A stretch of 64,000 bases of DNA from Litomosoides sigmodontis (lineage: Eukaryota > Nematoda > Chromadorea > Rhabditida > Onchocercidae). Below the pieces are notes generated by a model. The model did not search any database. It saw nothing but the letters and a program-made list of their open reading frames with translations, and was not told the DNA's origin. The stretch covers positions 1,116,001-1,180,000 of the forward strand of contig OY718805.1 in the NCBI GenBank assembly GCA_963070105.1. Direction: 5' to 3'. Each line of letters starts with the position of its first letter. Positions within the stretch are counted from its first letter, which is position 1. Made by a program: the position numbers and the translations under genes. This document shows positions 13,401 through 26,500 of this stretch, piece after piece.

Positions 13401-15309
13401 CCCTTCTCTATACCGCACCATCGATACGACGAACGTGTATTTGGTTCAAAACACAAACTCCCTTCATCATAACTTCAACTTCCAGCGCTTTCTAATAACC
13501 AACGTCCTCGTCGGTTATCACTTCTGACATTACCAGCGGCGCTGATAATTTTTACAATTTTCCTTTCCTTTCTTTTCTTCCAGAATCCTCCAAAGGACAA
13601 AAGGAGGAGAGCGCAACGGAAAGGAAAAAACACGCAGCAACCGGTTCCTGTGCAAATTCCTCCTTGCCGACAAGCTCAGTTCAAGAATACAGGAGCGACT
13701 CATCTCATTTCATTCCATCCTTCCACCACCACCACCACCCCCTCTCACATCGCTTTCGTTCAATTGCTAAATTTTTAAAATTCAATTGCCAACCCTTATC
13801 GTCACTGCTATTGTTCGCTCCTAAATTCCCTGCATCATTTGCCTATCCCTTATGAAACACTGTAACATTTAATAAATTTAAATTAAATTTACAGCTCTAA
13901 GTGGTTCTATTTTATCATTCACGTAGAGGCTCAGGCGGCTATGAACGGTCATCCGAAATTTGCACTAAGCGATCATTTCAAACTCGTTATGATAACTGTT
14001 TATGAGTGAATCTTTTTTTTTGGCTGATTTGCTGAAAAAGTTTTGCTAGCAATTTGTTGAATTTGAAAATTCATCGTAAAACTTCATTTACGTATTAAGA
14101 AAATCTCCAAAAAAGGAGATTTCGCACTGTTTAACAAGGATTTTTATATTTCGGTGAATTCACTTATCCTAGAGATGTTGGGGACTTTTAAATTGGAATT
14201 TAGAAATACTAAAATTAATTTGTTGGCGAGACACTTATTATGTTCAAATAGAAGAAATATAATTATTGTTATAGCTGACGTACCCACTGGAATGTCCCAA
14301 TATTTCACAGTTAACAATTGAAATTAGATGACGAAGAAAACAAGTTTATCAAGACGGAACACAGCTGAAACAAAATATGAAAATTTTAATGAAATGTTTT
14401 TCTCTCATATCCTTGCAATGCACCAAAATTTTCCTTTTTTTGCTTCAATTTGTTTTTTAAATGTGACCTACTATGTGCGCTTCTTTCACTATTCACAGCA
14501 AAGGTGGTTTGTTGTGCTTTACTGATATTAGCAATTTATTGAATTTCAATCTGTGAATTTAATTTATCGCTTCTATTGCATTAGCAGAAAGGGAGGAGAA
14601 AAAAGATTTTTCTCTCTTTTCCTCCCTCTCTTCCATTTTTCATGCATTTTTTTTGTTTGTTTTTCATCCTTTTCTCTCCACTGTTTTCTCTCTTCTCTTC
14701 CTTCTTTCCTCAATTTCACATTTTGAAGTGAATGAAAGAAGGAATTTATTTAAGCACATAGTATTAACAGCATTAGTGTACGATTATTATACTCACTCCG
14801 ACGGGATGTGCAATTACACGCACGCGAATATAGTTCAAGGTTAGTTTTTACAATCATCAGGTACTTCTTTTAGTTGAGGTAGCGGAATGATGTAATTTTA
14901 TAGGCTACTCTGAGAGAGCTCGAGCCACCGCATGAATTAAAGAGCAAGGAAAAAACGTTGAAGTCTAATTTGAATTTTAATAATTAAATGGAAAATTCCA
15001 ACCATTTACACTTAGCAAAATTAATTAAATGAAGACAATTAGTTGCACGGTTACTTGTTTACTCTTCCACTGTTGTTGTTGAATTATGCGTGCATATACT
15101 TGTGTAGGAAGAAATTAGTGTCATTTTCATATATGTGGTAGTGTTGATTGCGTGATAGGGAACGTGAAATGAACGCTTGCTAAGTTAAGTATAAAATAAA
15201 TTATAAACGCTCACGTAATCTGATAATTTTATAGTCTGTAAGAATATGAGATGTGATGATAGTAGTAAAATTATAGTTTTCTCCTTTTTTCATCCATCGT
15301 TTTCTTACT

Positions 15310-15312
<3 letters not shown>

Positions 15313-15353
<41 letters not shown>
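15313..15353. repeat. (TC)n microsatellite, longest in the window
   Basis: Perfect TC dinucleotide run of about 41 bases. The antisense Arg-Glu-Arg-Glu ORF across it is an artefact of the repeat. Confidence 0.95.
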
Positions 15354-15356
<3 letters not shown>

Positions 15357-18300
15357 CTGAAAGATTGAGCAAGGAGATAGCAGTAGATTGGACTGCATAG
15401 GGGGAGAAATTAAGTGTGGAAGGTCGTCAGACGTGAATGAGCACCACACGTTGCTACGTGTGAGGGATATGCAGTTGACGAAGGAAGTAAGGGAAGCGTG
15501 ATATACGTGCTACCACGCAATAATTCGTTACAGGTTGAATAGATGTGAGTGATTGAGACATATTATTGATGGTTGGAATGGCGATGACCTTGCGCTCTTC
15601 TTTCCTCCCTCTTTCTCCTTTTTCCTCCTTGTACTCCCCTCCTCCTCACGTTCCTCTTCCTCTTCCTCAACCGTAACTTCTCCTAATAATAGCGTAATTA
15701 GAAGCAATAATCCAGCATTTTTCACGAAAAAGTTTTAAATGGAAAAATTTAAGGGAAGATTTAAGAAGAAAGAAAAAACAAAAATATTTTCATTCCTTTC
15801 TTTCACAATTTCCTTCCTTCAATCATTCATCGCCGTCCATTACTTACCAGAAATTCTATTATTTCTCATACTTCTTTTAAAAGCTTTTCAAACAACTAAT
15901 CACTGAGTTGTTTTTTTTATTCATAAAATTCAATTATTCCTCAAAGGTTCATATTTTCAGGTGTGCTTGCTTTCCTCCCTCTGATTTCGCTCTCGAAGAA
16001 CTCAGCGCCAAACTTCACTTCCCCACCCTCTAATCACTTCCTTAATTCACTTCGAAGTATTTCACTTTATCACTAAAACAACAATACTGCAATTTACCGG
16101 TCGTTACACCGGTGCGTGATGCTATCACCAAAGAACACGTTATTCACGTGCCATTACTCTTCCGTTATCATATCACCCAATCCCTCCCTCCTCATCACTG
16201 TTAACCGATCACTGCGTTCCCTAAACAGAAGTGCATATCTTCTCTCTCATCTATTCCACCCTTATCATCTAAATCAGTTTAAATAATCTAAAAATCCAGT
16301 CATTACCTTCCGTCGTCAAACTATATTTTCTCTGTTTTTTTCCGAAAATTTTAAAAATTAAAATAAACCAATCGTTTTACAGCTAATTTTTGACCACAAC
16401 CAATTAGCATGTAGTGTAGGTGTAAGTAAATTCTTAATTACTGTTAGTATCTGCTGCATATTATCACTTAGTTCCTTAAATATTAGCATTTGTGTTTTGT
16501 TAATTTTTAGATGACACTTTCTTCCAAGCCTATGTCTATGCATGCAGTGAGTGTCAAAGTGTTTCAGTTTAATTAGTATTAAATTTGTTGAACTTATTTT
16601 CGCCAACTATTTGCTTTCCATTTCTCTCTGAAATGGATGGATTGAGCGAATTTCACTGAAAAGAGTGAAAACGGTGAATTCGCATCTTTCGGCAACTTTT
16701 CTAATTTCGCCGTTGTTTATCAGTGAATTCATTACCTCTCTTTACTACAACAAATGCAAATGTAATTTTCATTCTTTCGTTTCCTTTCTTTCACCGAAAA
16801 ATTTGTTACAAATGTGAGGACAGTGGTGACTGATAGAAACACACGATAATATCATCTCTTCCGTTTTCTTTCTCTTTCTCGAAATGAGCGGAATGGACGA
16901 TGCACGGTGACGAGGCGAGAAGAATCAGTGGGATGGGATGCTTTGCAAAGCAATAAATTGATTAATTAAAATTCAAATTAAGTAATCCGTTGAAATTTAC
17001 TGCTTGAACGCTACTGATTACTCAAATATCCTCTCTCATTGCTGTGCTCAAGAACGTAGGTAATCGATTGACTACTTTTCCATCCCTTTAAATGTGTAGA
17101 AAATAAAAAAAAAACAGTTCGTACTGTTCGATCGATATCTCCAAATGTCAATCGATAAGTGTTAAGAGTTATTAATTAGCTTAAAGCAGAGAAATGAGGA
17201 ATGCTCTGAACTTGTTTTGTGACAAGCGGTGAGTGAGAGGAATGGATGGGACGACTTGTTCTTCATGAGAAGGCAACTGGTAGAAACCGGAAGACAAATG
17301 AGGCGGAATTAGTGAAGCAATCCGGTTATTCCCACTGCTGCCATCAATTATACCTTAGTTCATTTCAGTTAACCTTTCCCTTCCAAAGAATACCTTCGAT
17401 GTTTTGTAGAACTTTTTTAAATAAAAAAAAAAAACAAAAGGGAAATCACTTTAGACTTTCCGCCGTTATTACAGTTTTCCAGCAGGAAACTTTGTTTCTC
17501 TTCTGTCTCTTCAGTGTTCTTTCTAATCGTATTGCATTTCGATAGTTTACGTTTTCATGAAAAGTTTTAAAAACAACAAAAAAGGGAAAATACTTGCTCT
17601 TTTAATCGCTTCTAATTTATTTTCCATCCAAATAACGCTCTTCCATCATTTTCAGTTGCTTCTTTTGATTCGCTTTCGTTCGAATGTTTGAGAGTAATGA
17701 TGGATGAGTGGGATGGATATGACCTCTGAATTGCATTGGATTAAAATATTTCATTTCATCCTTTCGTCGTCTTGCATAAATTACCGAGTGAGCAACCGCT
17801 TGTTCCAATTTCAACTTCCATTCAACAGTTCCTCACTTGTGCAAAATTTCTCAATTTGCTAAATTTCCTTCGCTTTCTTGAAATGATGATAAATTGAATT
17901 CAGCCTTACCCATAGCAGCAACTTCACAGCACACTCATCTGCTCACTTCACTTACTAATTAATGCATTTTCCACAATTAATTAATTCTCAGTGTTAGCTT
18001 AACGAATGGTCAATGGGTGATAAGATCGTACTGAATGCATTCAGTTATCAGTGTGTTTCTTCTCGTGGAAAGTTCAGTTATGTAATAACAATTGTGTTAT
18101 CAATCGATATCACTGCGTCAACCACAATTATTTCAAAAAATGTGGTCAGCTGATTCCATCATTTGACTTTGATGATTGCACAAATATTTTCAGGTTTCTT
18201 CCTCTTCCATCTTTTCTTCTTGCCATACAAAAGTCTAAATTAAATGAATTAAATTAACGGACGAGTGATAACCGTACGGTTCAAATTTAGCTAGAAAATA

Positions 18301-21300
18301 AGAAATTTTATGAAAATTTCCATTTTCATAATTTTGCAAAATATCGAACGGCACTTCTATGATTTGTCGATGCGATGCCATTTGTGTTTTAATGCATTTC
18401 CAAACCTTTCAATGAAAATGTGCAAACATTCATTTTCCTGCTGTTCCCATCTGATTGTTTCATTTGAAATTATGCTAATTTCATTTCGTATGCTAACGTA
18501 ACGTATGAACTGATAATAGGGGGCGGCGAATTCTCTCGGTCCTCCTCCTTTAATAACGATAATGAGAGTAGTAGTGATAATGATAATCGTTATAGCTTGT
18601 AGATGTTGTTCAATTCTCAATTACACATTTCATTATCGTTCACAGAAAATATGCTACCGTTACTTTCTACAATCGCGCCTTCCTCGTTTGTTGTTTGAAA
18701 TGAAATTCACTTTCAAATTTAATTAATTTACTTAAAAAAAACTATTTATGCTTGTTTTTTGTGAGCACAATGAAAAATTTATTCAAAGGAAACTTTTTTT
18801 TTTTTCAATCATCGACTGTCTCATCTCTATCGGCTTTGTACGGATGAAAGCCTCAGTTTTTTTTTGTTTGAAATGTGCTAATTATATGCATAATAATTTA
18901 ATGCATGAAACACTTCACTACTTTCTTTTTTCCTCGCTTGCCAATTCATAATTTACTGTTACGATTTCAATTAACGAGTTCAATTCAATTTTTGAACGTC
19001 ATCATTAATTTCGACATTTTTTTTAAAAATAATTAATAAAATTTTATTGGAAATTTTCCTCGCCAAAATTTAAGAATACCATGCAACAACAGAGAAGTGG
19101 TACTTTCTTTTCTAATCGATCAGTTATTTTTAAAAGGAAAGAAATTAATTACACCTTTTAATAATTTAGCTGAACATGGGGAAATACATTTTTAAATCGA
19201 AGCAATCTTTGTCATATCTTTAAATCAAAAAGAAAGAAATTCCTCAATTAAATTAGCAATCCCTCCTGCTTATCGTACAGCAACAACAATGGCAACTTCC
19301 TTCCATTCAAATTTATTAGCAAATATTTTGTTGATTGCTAAAATTGCAGAAACATTTTAAACTTTTTAACAAACGAATTCTTTTTTGATAGAAAAATTTT
19401 AAACTCAGTTAAATGTTTAATAATTAAGTGTTTCATAGGAAGCAAAACATAATTATCACTTTGACAATTTCAAAATTGAAATATTGAAAATCTCCAAGTT
19501 AGTATTATTTGAGTGGTGTGTAATTGCAGATTATATTATGGTACACAATTCTGTTATCGTCATCACCATTGCGCACACACAGATGTATTCTTTCTTCCCA
19601 CATTTATGTAATTAATCTGAGTCAGTTAATTAATCTAATTTAATTATAATATAGAATTCGAAATTTTCCTTACGACAAGCTCAGTACAGTCCCCAGTAAA
19701 TTCACAGCTAATTTTGTGGTAACTCTTTCCTACAAGGATATGCATTAGACAAATCGTACAAAATGTTTGTGAAATGAAAGTTAATGTGGTCATTGTTATT
19801 ACAGTGATATGTTGTTACAGTAACTGATATATATTTGCAACTGTAAATCCAAATTTCAAATTAATACACGAAATCCATTGCATCAACGTAATAGCAAAGT
19901 GAATTTAGTGTTTTGAAAAGCGAATTAATCCAATATGTGTGACGATGCAAGGCATAGAATTCGAAATTGCTCCGTAAATTGCGTACAGAAATGAAATTAT
20001 TCGTAAAATATTATGCAAATTTATTGTTTGCATAAACGTTTATCTGTTCGCTTATGCCAATCCTCTAAAGTCTAACGATCACAATCATTTATCATTCGCT
20101 GTAATTTCGTAATTATTGATTTATGCGCTTAAATATTTAATATTACTATTGATTTTTGCTGTTTTTTTCCTATTGTAAGCAATCCTTTAGCTATATCATA
20201 AAACAACAAATAAATATTAAACTTTAAAAATCAAAATTAAATTAATCTCAAGGATTGCCAATTTTGGTGAGTTTTGTCATCTAAATTCAATTTCCATTGT
20301 TTTGAAATTAATACTGAAAAGGCTAAATTAAATAGTATTCATTAGAATTATAATAATATTATAAGCAAAATAAATAGCTTTGTTGTGACGTTTAATTTGT
20401 TTTAATGAATTGCACTCTTTCAAGGCTATTGTTTGTTTAAAAAATTCTTCGCAAATTGCTGTCGAAGTAGCACGGCAGGGTAATTTTGACTCAAATTATT
20501 TTCTTAGTTTAATTGATGAAAAATTAAGGATTTATCACACTTTTACTGTTTCAGTGACATTTGTTCATTTAAAACTGTCAACCACTAAGTTTACCTCCTT
20601 TCCGTCGATCCGTGTCGTTCAATTAGCAATCAATGAAGGGGTTGACATTGATGAAAGGATCCGCAACGTCACCTCACCTCTCCACGAACTTCAAGTACGC
20701 CGCCAGTGAAAGAAAAAAACACCTCCGTGTGCATATTTATGAATTGTAATTGAAGCCAATGCTTGGTCAGTTGGAAAATTGGGCTCACACAAAACCGTCC
20801 ATCGCATTGACGTTTTGGAATATTTGAGGAATTTCAACGAACAAAGAGAGGCGATGACTTTCATCGATGAGAAGAGGAAGAAGAAATGAAATGAGTGGAA
20901 GTTGGTAATAGTAAGCTTTTTCATCCCTTCCGAAGGAAAAAAGGCTGCAAAATTTCTCGAAAAGAAAGTACGAAATTTTTTTTTCGCAAATACTTTTTTC
21001 CATCCAATGAATTGCTTCATTTTGAACAAAAAAGGTAACATTCGCTGATTAATTCATTTCATGCAAATCATTCTAGCAACTATTCTCATCTGTCTGGAAG
21101 CCTTTATCCTGAAATGCATTTCCGATATTGCTAAACCAATTTACGTAATGCAATTACAGTTTGTCGGGTTAGCATCATAACCTGAGCGTTCATCAGTTTG
21201 AACTGCCACATGCTAATTCCATAATCTCATTTTTTTCCCATTTCTCAACTCGCCACTTTTTAGTGTTCTCTTTTCCGGATTCTCGCTAAGCTTTCAGAAC

Positions 21301-22225
21301 TCGATTCAGTGCATCTGCTCAATTTTGACTAAAAAATCCCATTTGTTGAATTTTTCATACGTCCCACTTTCAGTGCTACAAATTTCCGAAAAATTGTGCA
21401 TCCGAATTCAGCTCATCCTTTACTGAATGAATTTTTTGTGATGAACAGTCCCTTGAATGCCTTCATCTTCACAAGCTTTTCACAATTCTCCCACTGAAAA
21501 AGAAGTGCTAAAACACATATGAACCACTCGCTGTAACTCAGTCGATGAATAATAATATATTGGAATTGGAAATGGAAATGGAAATAAATGGCGAATTCGT
21601 AAATAGCCTCTGCAAAACTATGCAATTCGTGAAACAGTTTGCTTCACACTTATCATTAATTATTACCATCCTCATGATCATTAGGATTATGAATGATTAT
21701 CATCCGTGTTACTCTGTCGGTTACTTCATTGCACGGACTGTTACGAATGACTGTAATAAGTGTTGCACGAATAAGTAGTTGTACTACTCCTTATCACTTC
21801 GTCAATGTTACCGCACTTCGTGGTATTATCGAAGTGTCATCCTTATCACTTCAAATATTCTCACCGCTCCTATACCACTATTACTTAAGTTCTTTCCCTA
21901 ATTATCGTACTATCGTTGCCGCAGCTGCGATCGCAATTAGCAAAAGTTAGCAGAAAAAAAAGAAGTAATGAAAGTGAAAATTTGAAGGCGAGAAGGACTT
22001 GGAATTTTTTTGTTTGTTTTTTGAAAAATTACAATTGCCTTGCTTTATTTTAACTAAACCTTTGTGATTTCGTAAATTCCAAATTGCATCTCTAATTTTT
22101 GAATATCAATGAGGGAGTGATAGTAATGATAATGATGATAATGGTAATAACAATGTGACAACTACAATTCTAATTCAGACAAATTACTATTAATTTAAAC
22201 CGGACTTTAAGGCTACACTGATCGC

Positions 22226-22317
22226 TATGATTTCATTATCTCATTTACAGTAATTACTACTGTAACTAGTAGATTGTAAATGAGATGATGAAATCATAGA
22301 TCATTATCTCATTTACA
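22226..22317. repeat. Foldback element: 24-bp inverted repeat plus a third direct copy
   Basis: The left arm at 22226-22249 starts TATGATTTCATTATCTC. The right arm at 22275-22298 is its reverse complement with one mismatch, separated by a 25-base loop. A third partial copy (TCATTATCTCATTTACA) follows at 22301-22317 in the same orientation as the left arm. No target-site duplication or ORF is evident. It could be a small MITE-like remnant or a structured RNA; the size is inferred only from what can be read. Confidence 0.85.
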
Positions 22318-23539
22318 ATAATTACAATAATTGTGATGCCTAATTATTGATTTATCATTTCTGTTGCTCAGCTATCGTTCAGCAAGAATTATGCATTTTG
22401 CATAATTTAATATCTATCACTTCTGTAGTTGCAATAACGACGCGATTTTCATCTCAGCTTACTCATTGGAATTTACTAATTTGCAGGAAGCACTTCAGAA
22501 AAAATAGGTATTAGAAATCGATGTGTCCTTTTTTTCTTCTTTTCGAATATTTCCTAAAAATGTTTCATTTGAAGTAATTATTGCAACTGTCGCGCAGCGC
22601 ACTTAGATGTCAGGGCTTTTCGAATCTTTTCAAAAAATGACATGCTAATGGTAGAAAGCAGAAAAAGCAATGAGTATGCGAAGAAGCCGCATGAATTGGA
22701 TATGTTTGCTCAAGCAAGGAGGCGAGTGACAATTTTTTCACATCTCTGAATTTTTTCCTCCCCGACCCTCTCTCCGTGTTCCCGATATTTACCGGATGAC
22801 ACTACCTGGTGTAGTGGCAGGGGCGCTACAATATTGAAATTCGATATTTCCACACGACGAAGTATTGTTTGCTTAAATCAAAATGTTCATACTTTTCTTT
22901 TGCTTCTACAATGCAATTAGAATATTAAACTGAAAAATTTTTCATTATTTTACTTCTATTAATATTGAAATTTTTGATTTCAATTTTTTAATGTGATAAA
23001 TGTGAAAATGAAGATTTAATGCATGTGATAAATACATGTGCTGTAATTAATGATATCGAACTTTGTGGAAGAAAATAATTAAATTTATAGCGCAGCATCA
23101 AAATTCCAGTTCCCGTTTTGATAATTATTGCTCAGCGCACACACAAATCAAGTTAATTGACAACGAAAATCAAAACAGAAAATGCGTCGGACTAATTGCG
23201 ATTAATTAAATTAATTCGATGCTCCACCGATAATGATAGTTAAGATGATAGCGATGATCGTGTTGCGTGCTATACGCGTTTATGCACCTAGCGTAGCGGT
23301 ACATCTTTTCCTGCTTATTTTCAGTTTGACGTAGCTTATCCCTTTGGAAATATTTTGCAATAATTCGACAGGAACGGAGAAGAGAGGACGTTGGAAGCTA
23401 GGAAAGGACGAAGTGTAAGTGTTGCAATTGCTTGCAAGCATAACTAACTGCTTAGCCACAATTTTTCAAATTAATTATTTCTCATTTTTCAATTTCAACA
23501 TCCGCTAATTACGTGTTGTTAGTTTTCTCGGCAAGGCAG

Positions 23540-26500
23540 ATGGTGAAAGAGCTTTGTCATCGGTGCTCGAAACCTGTCTATCCAACTGATAAAGTTGGTC
23601 CGCTGAAAGATTCGACGTTCTTTCACCAGGGATGTTTCAAGTGCTACATTTGCGGAACACGTTTAGCGTTGAAAACGTATTGCAACAATCGAAATGACAT
23701 CAATGATCAGGTCACACCCGTAACATCCACCAATTGGCTTTTATTCAAAACTAATTTCTTCCATCACTTCCTTCTATGATTACTGCAAAAATAAAATAAC
23801 TTCTATATCATTCACCGAGAGCAATATTAATTAATTTGCCTATGTGTAACATACCGCTTCCTTTTGCAGGAAATTTACTGCAACAGTCACGTACCGATAG
23901 CAGGCCCTCACGATTTACCGCCGGTGCGCAGTGGTAACAGTAGCGGAACAAATCGTAGCAATGGCTTTCGCCGTGATGCCGGTTTAAACGATTTAAAAAT
24001 TGCACATGCGATTAAAGCTACTCAAGTTTCAAAGCCGTATCCGAAAATTAAACATGCTGGCGCACGATATGTCGTGGTAAGCGTAATAAAAGTATCAATT
24101 TCAGAATTTTTTGAAATTTGATTTTTATTGAATAATTTTAATTTGTTTGTGATTTCAATTTTTTAATTTGTAATTTTGTCTGCATGAAACGCCAATCATT
24201 GAAATCACACGAATTTTTTTTCATAATCTTTACTAATTTAGAAATTAATTGCAGTATTTTTTAGCAACAGCAGAAAAACAAAACAAATTTATATTTAACA
24301 AAAAACGAAATTTAGTGCTAAAACAATTTAAAGCAATAACCGTAATTCATTGTTGTAATTGAAACGAGCAAGAAATTTTAAGGATTACGATGCGCAAACT
24401 CGACTGGAATTGATCCATCGCAAGGATGAGGATAAGTTGTATGAAGCATTTGATGAAAATAAGAAACGAGAATATGATCAGTTTGAAAAGGAAACCAAAG
24501 TAAACTGTTCATTATTAACTAAAATTTCAATTAATTAAACTAAACTGAAGTTTAAAACAAGTGAAGAAGAGACTGAAACATCATATTTTATTGAAATTTC
24601 CATTTCAAGTAAGTGCAGAAAAAGAAATTTTAGTTTTATTTTCCAGCTAACAGTGTTCGTTAGCGCTTAAAATGAAAAGTATGGAAGTCGTTTAGGAGGA
24701 GTGGGAGCAAGCCTTGGCTGACTTTGCACGAAAATACGAAAAAGGCCAAGTGGGTAGTAGGAACAAGGAGGAACTGATCAGGCATTTGACGATAAAACGT
24801 GACAAAAAGCTAGAAACTTTGCACCAACAACGAAAAGAACGTGAACGATTACAAACGGTTGAATTGCTCGATCGGCAAGCAAAAGAAATGTTGGACTTGT
24901 TTAAGCAGGCCCGAGTGGTAAGATTTTAAATGCGATTGAAATTTTTAGAGAAATTTGTAAAAGATTTAAAATCCAGTTCGTGAAAACCTGTAATTGTTAT
25001 CTCGAAAAAAATGGAATTGAATAGGAATTTAACGAATTTGAAATATATTAAATTTGAAACCAGCAAATGGTTAGGTTTGGAAAAGTAATCATTTCCCTAA
25101 TGTACATATTAATGTTGAATTTCTTCGACGTGTGAATAAATAAATTCTTTGAATTTAATTTATGCAAATTTTTCAAGGATTGTGATGATTCGTCGTTATC
25201 TAGGGGTCCACCATCCTACCCAACAACGCCGCCACCACCACAACCGCCAATGTGCAGTAAGCGTGACATCTACACCAATACCGTGGTATTCGAAGCGATC
25301 GATGAAGTAGCAATTACTATGGCGCAGTCTGAAATTACAACATTTACCGAATTAATCCGAACATTAACAGCTAATGCGCGAAATGACATCGAAAAAGCGA
25401 GGTGAAGTTTGATGCTAATTCTCAGAAATATTAAAATCGAAACGAGAAACTAATTTACTAATCATTTTTGGATAAGTTATAGGGGAAGTAATTTTAGTTA
25501 AAATGAATTTTTTCATCTTAAAATTAAAAAAATTTAACTTTTTTCCCCAATTACAAGTTGCTTGCTTTGTAAGTATCGGAATAAATATTTCTTCCTTTCT
25601 GTATCAAAAATTATTTGAATTGAATATGTTCAATGAAAGTAAACTTATTAATACAATTTGTTCGTTTTATTTCACTTCTTTTTCAAATCCTAGCGACACT
25701 TAAATGATTGAAAAAATGAATTTTCTTTCTAATTCAAATTAAAAATGCATGATTTTAGAGCGATCTATCGATGGATCACAATCAAAAATTTGAATGTAAT
25801 GCAATTTGACAGCCAGCTGGACAGTAATACACCGATGGGTTTATTGCGTGGAATTAAATATGGCACTGAAAGTTATCACGTTTTATTCAAACGATTATGC
25901 AGGTCGCTACTGTTAATTGATATTTAGATAGGATTGTAGGGAGAATTAACAACTCATGATCTATTAATTTCGATCGAATTCAAAACTTTCACTTATACTT
26001 ATGGACTGTGTTGAAGTGAATGGAGGGAGGAAAAAAGGAACACCTTTCAGTTCCTTTTAAAATTTAAATATTAAAGTTAAATTGAATAGACGTCGTGAAA
26101 AGAAATGTGAGAGAATGTTTTGTTGCAGTTATGCTGGATTGCACTGTTTCGTAATCAAAGGTTACAGTAAGTCAGCCGGTTATCAACCTGGTTATCGATT
26201 TGAGGATAACAGATTTCGGAATACCTGGAATGCTGTCTATTTAAGTGGCTCATGGCGTTTTGTGCAGTGTAATTGGGGTGCCAGGCATTTAGTGCAAGTT
26301 TTCTCCTTTTTTTTTCTTTGAAAAGAAATGAATAGAAATGTTCGCTTAATAAAAAAGATAAGTTAAAAAGAATTTAACGGACTTTTATTGGTAAAATAAT
26401 AATTAATTAAAAACTAATTTTTTTAATCTGTTTGGAGTAATTCGATAATTGAAATTAATTGAGCTATTAATTAAAAAAGAACTTATAGAAATGCAAAAGA

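Larger units (their letters stand above)
5329..23539. other. 18-kb gene-free region between ift-74 and the LIM-transglutaminase gene
   Basis: No chain of ORFs here shows family similarity, codon structure or paired splice sites. The longest ORFs (up to 99 codons, for example 20410-20709 and 17246-17545) are low-complexity AT-driven translations. The region holds simple repeats listed separately, many poly-T and poly-A tracts, and one foldback element near 22226. It probably contains the 3' end of ift-74 and promoter, enhancer or untranslated 5' exons of the downstream gene. Non-coding RNA genes cannot be excluded, but I recognised no tRNA, no SL RNA and none of the common nematode microRNAs. 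Confidence 0.6.

Noticed and set aside
14099..14124. Terminator-like hairpin GAAATCTCC...GGAGATTTC
   Set aside because: Rho-independent terminators are not relevant in a nematode nuclear genome, and the stem is short and isolated.
17246..17545. 99-codon ORF starting MGRLVLHEKATGRNRK
   Set aside because: Contains a poly-Lys run from poly-A and then Phe/Leu-rich AT translation; no family resemblance.
20410..20709. 99-codon ORF in the gene desert
   Set aside because: Begins in AT-rich sequence, has no recognisable motif, no splice partners and no length beyond chance for this composition.
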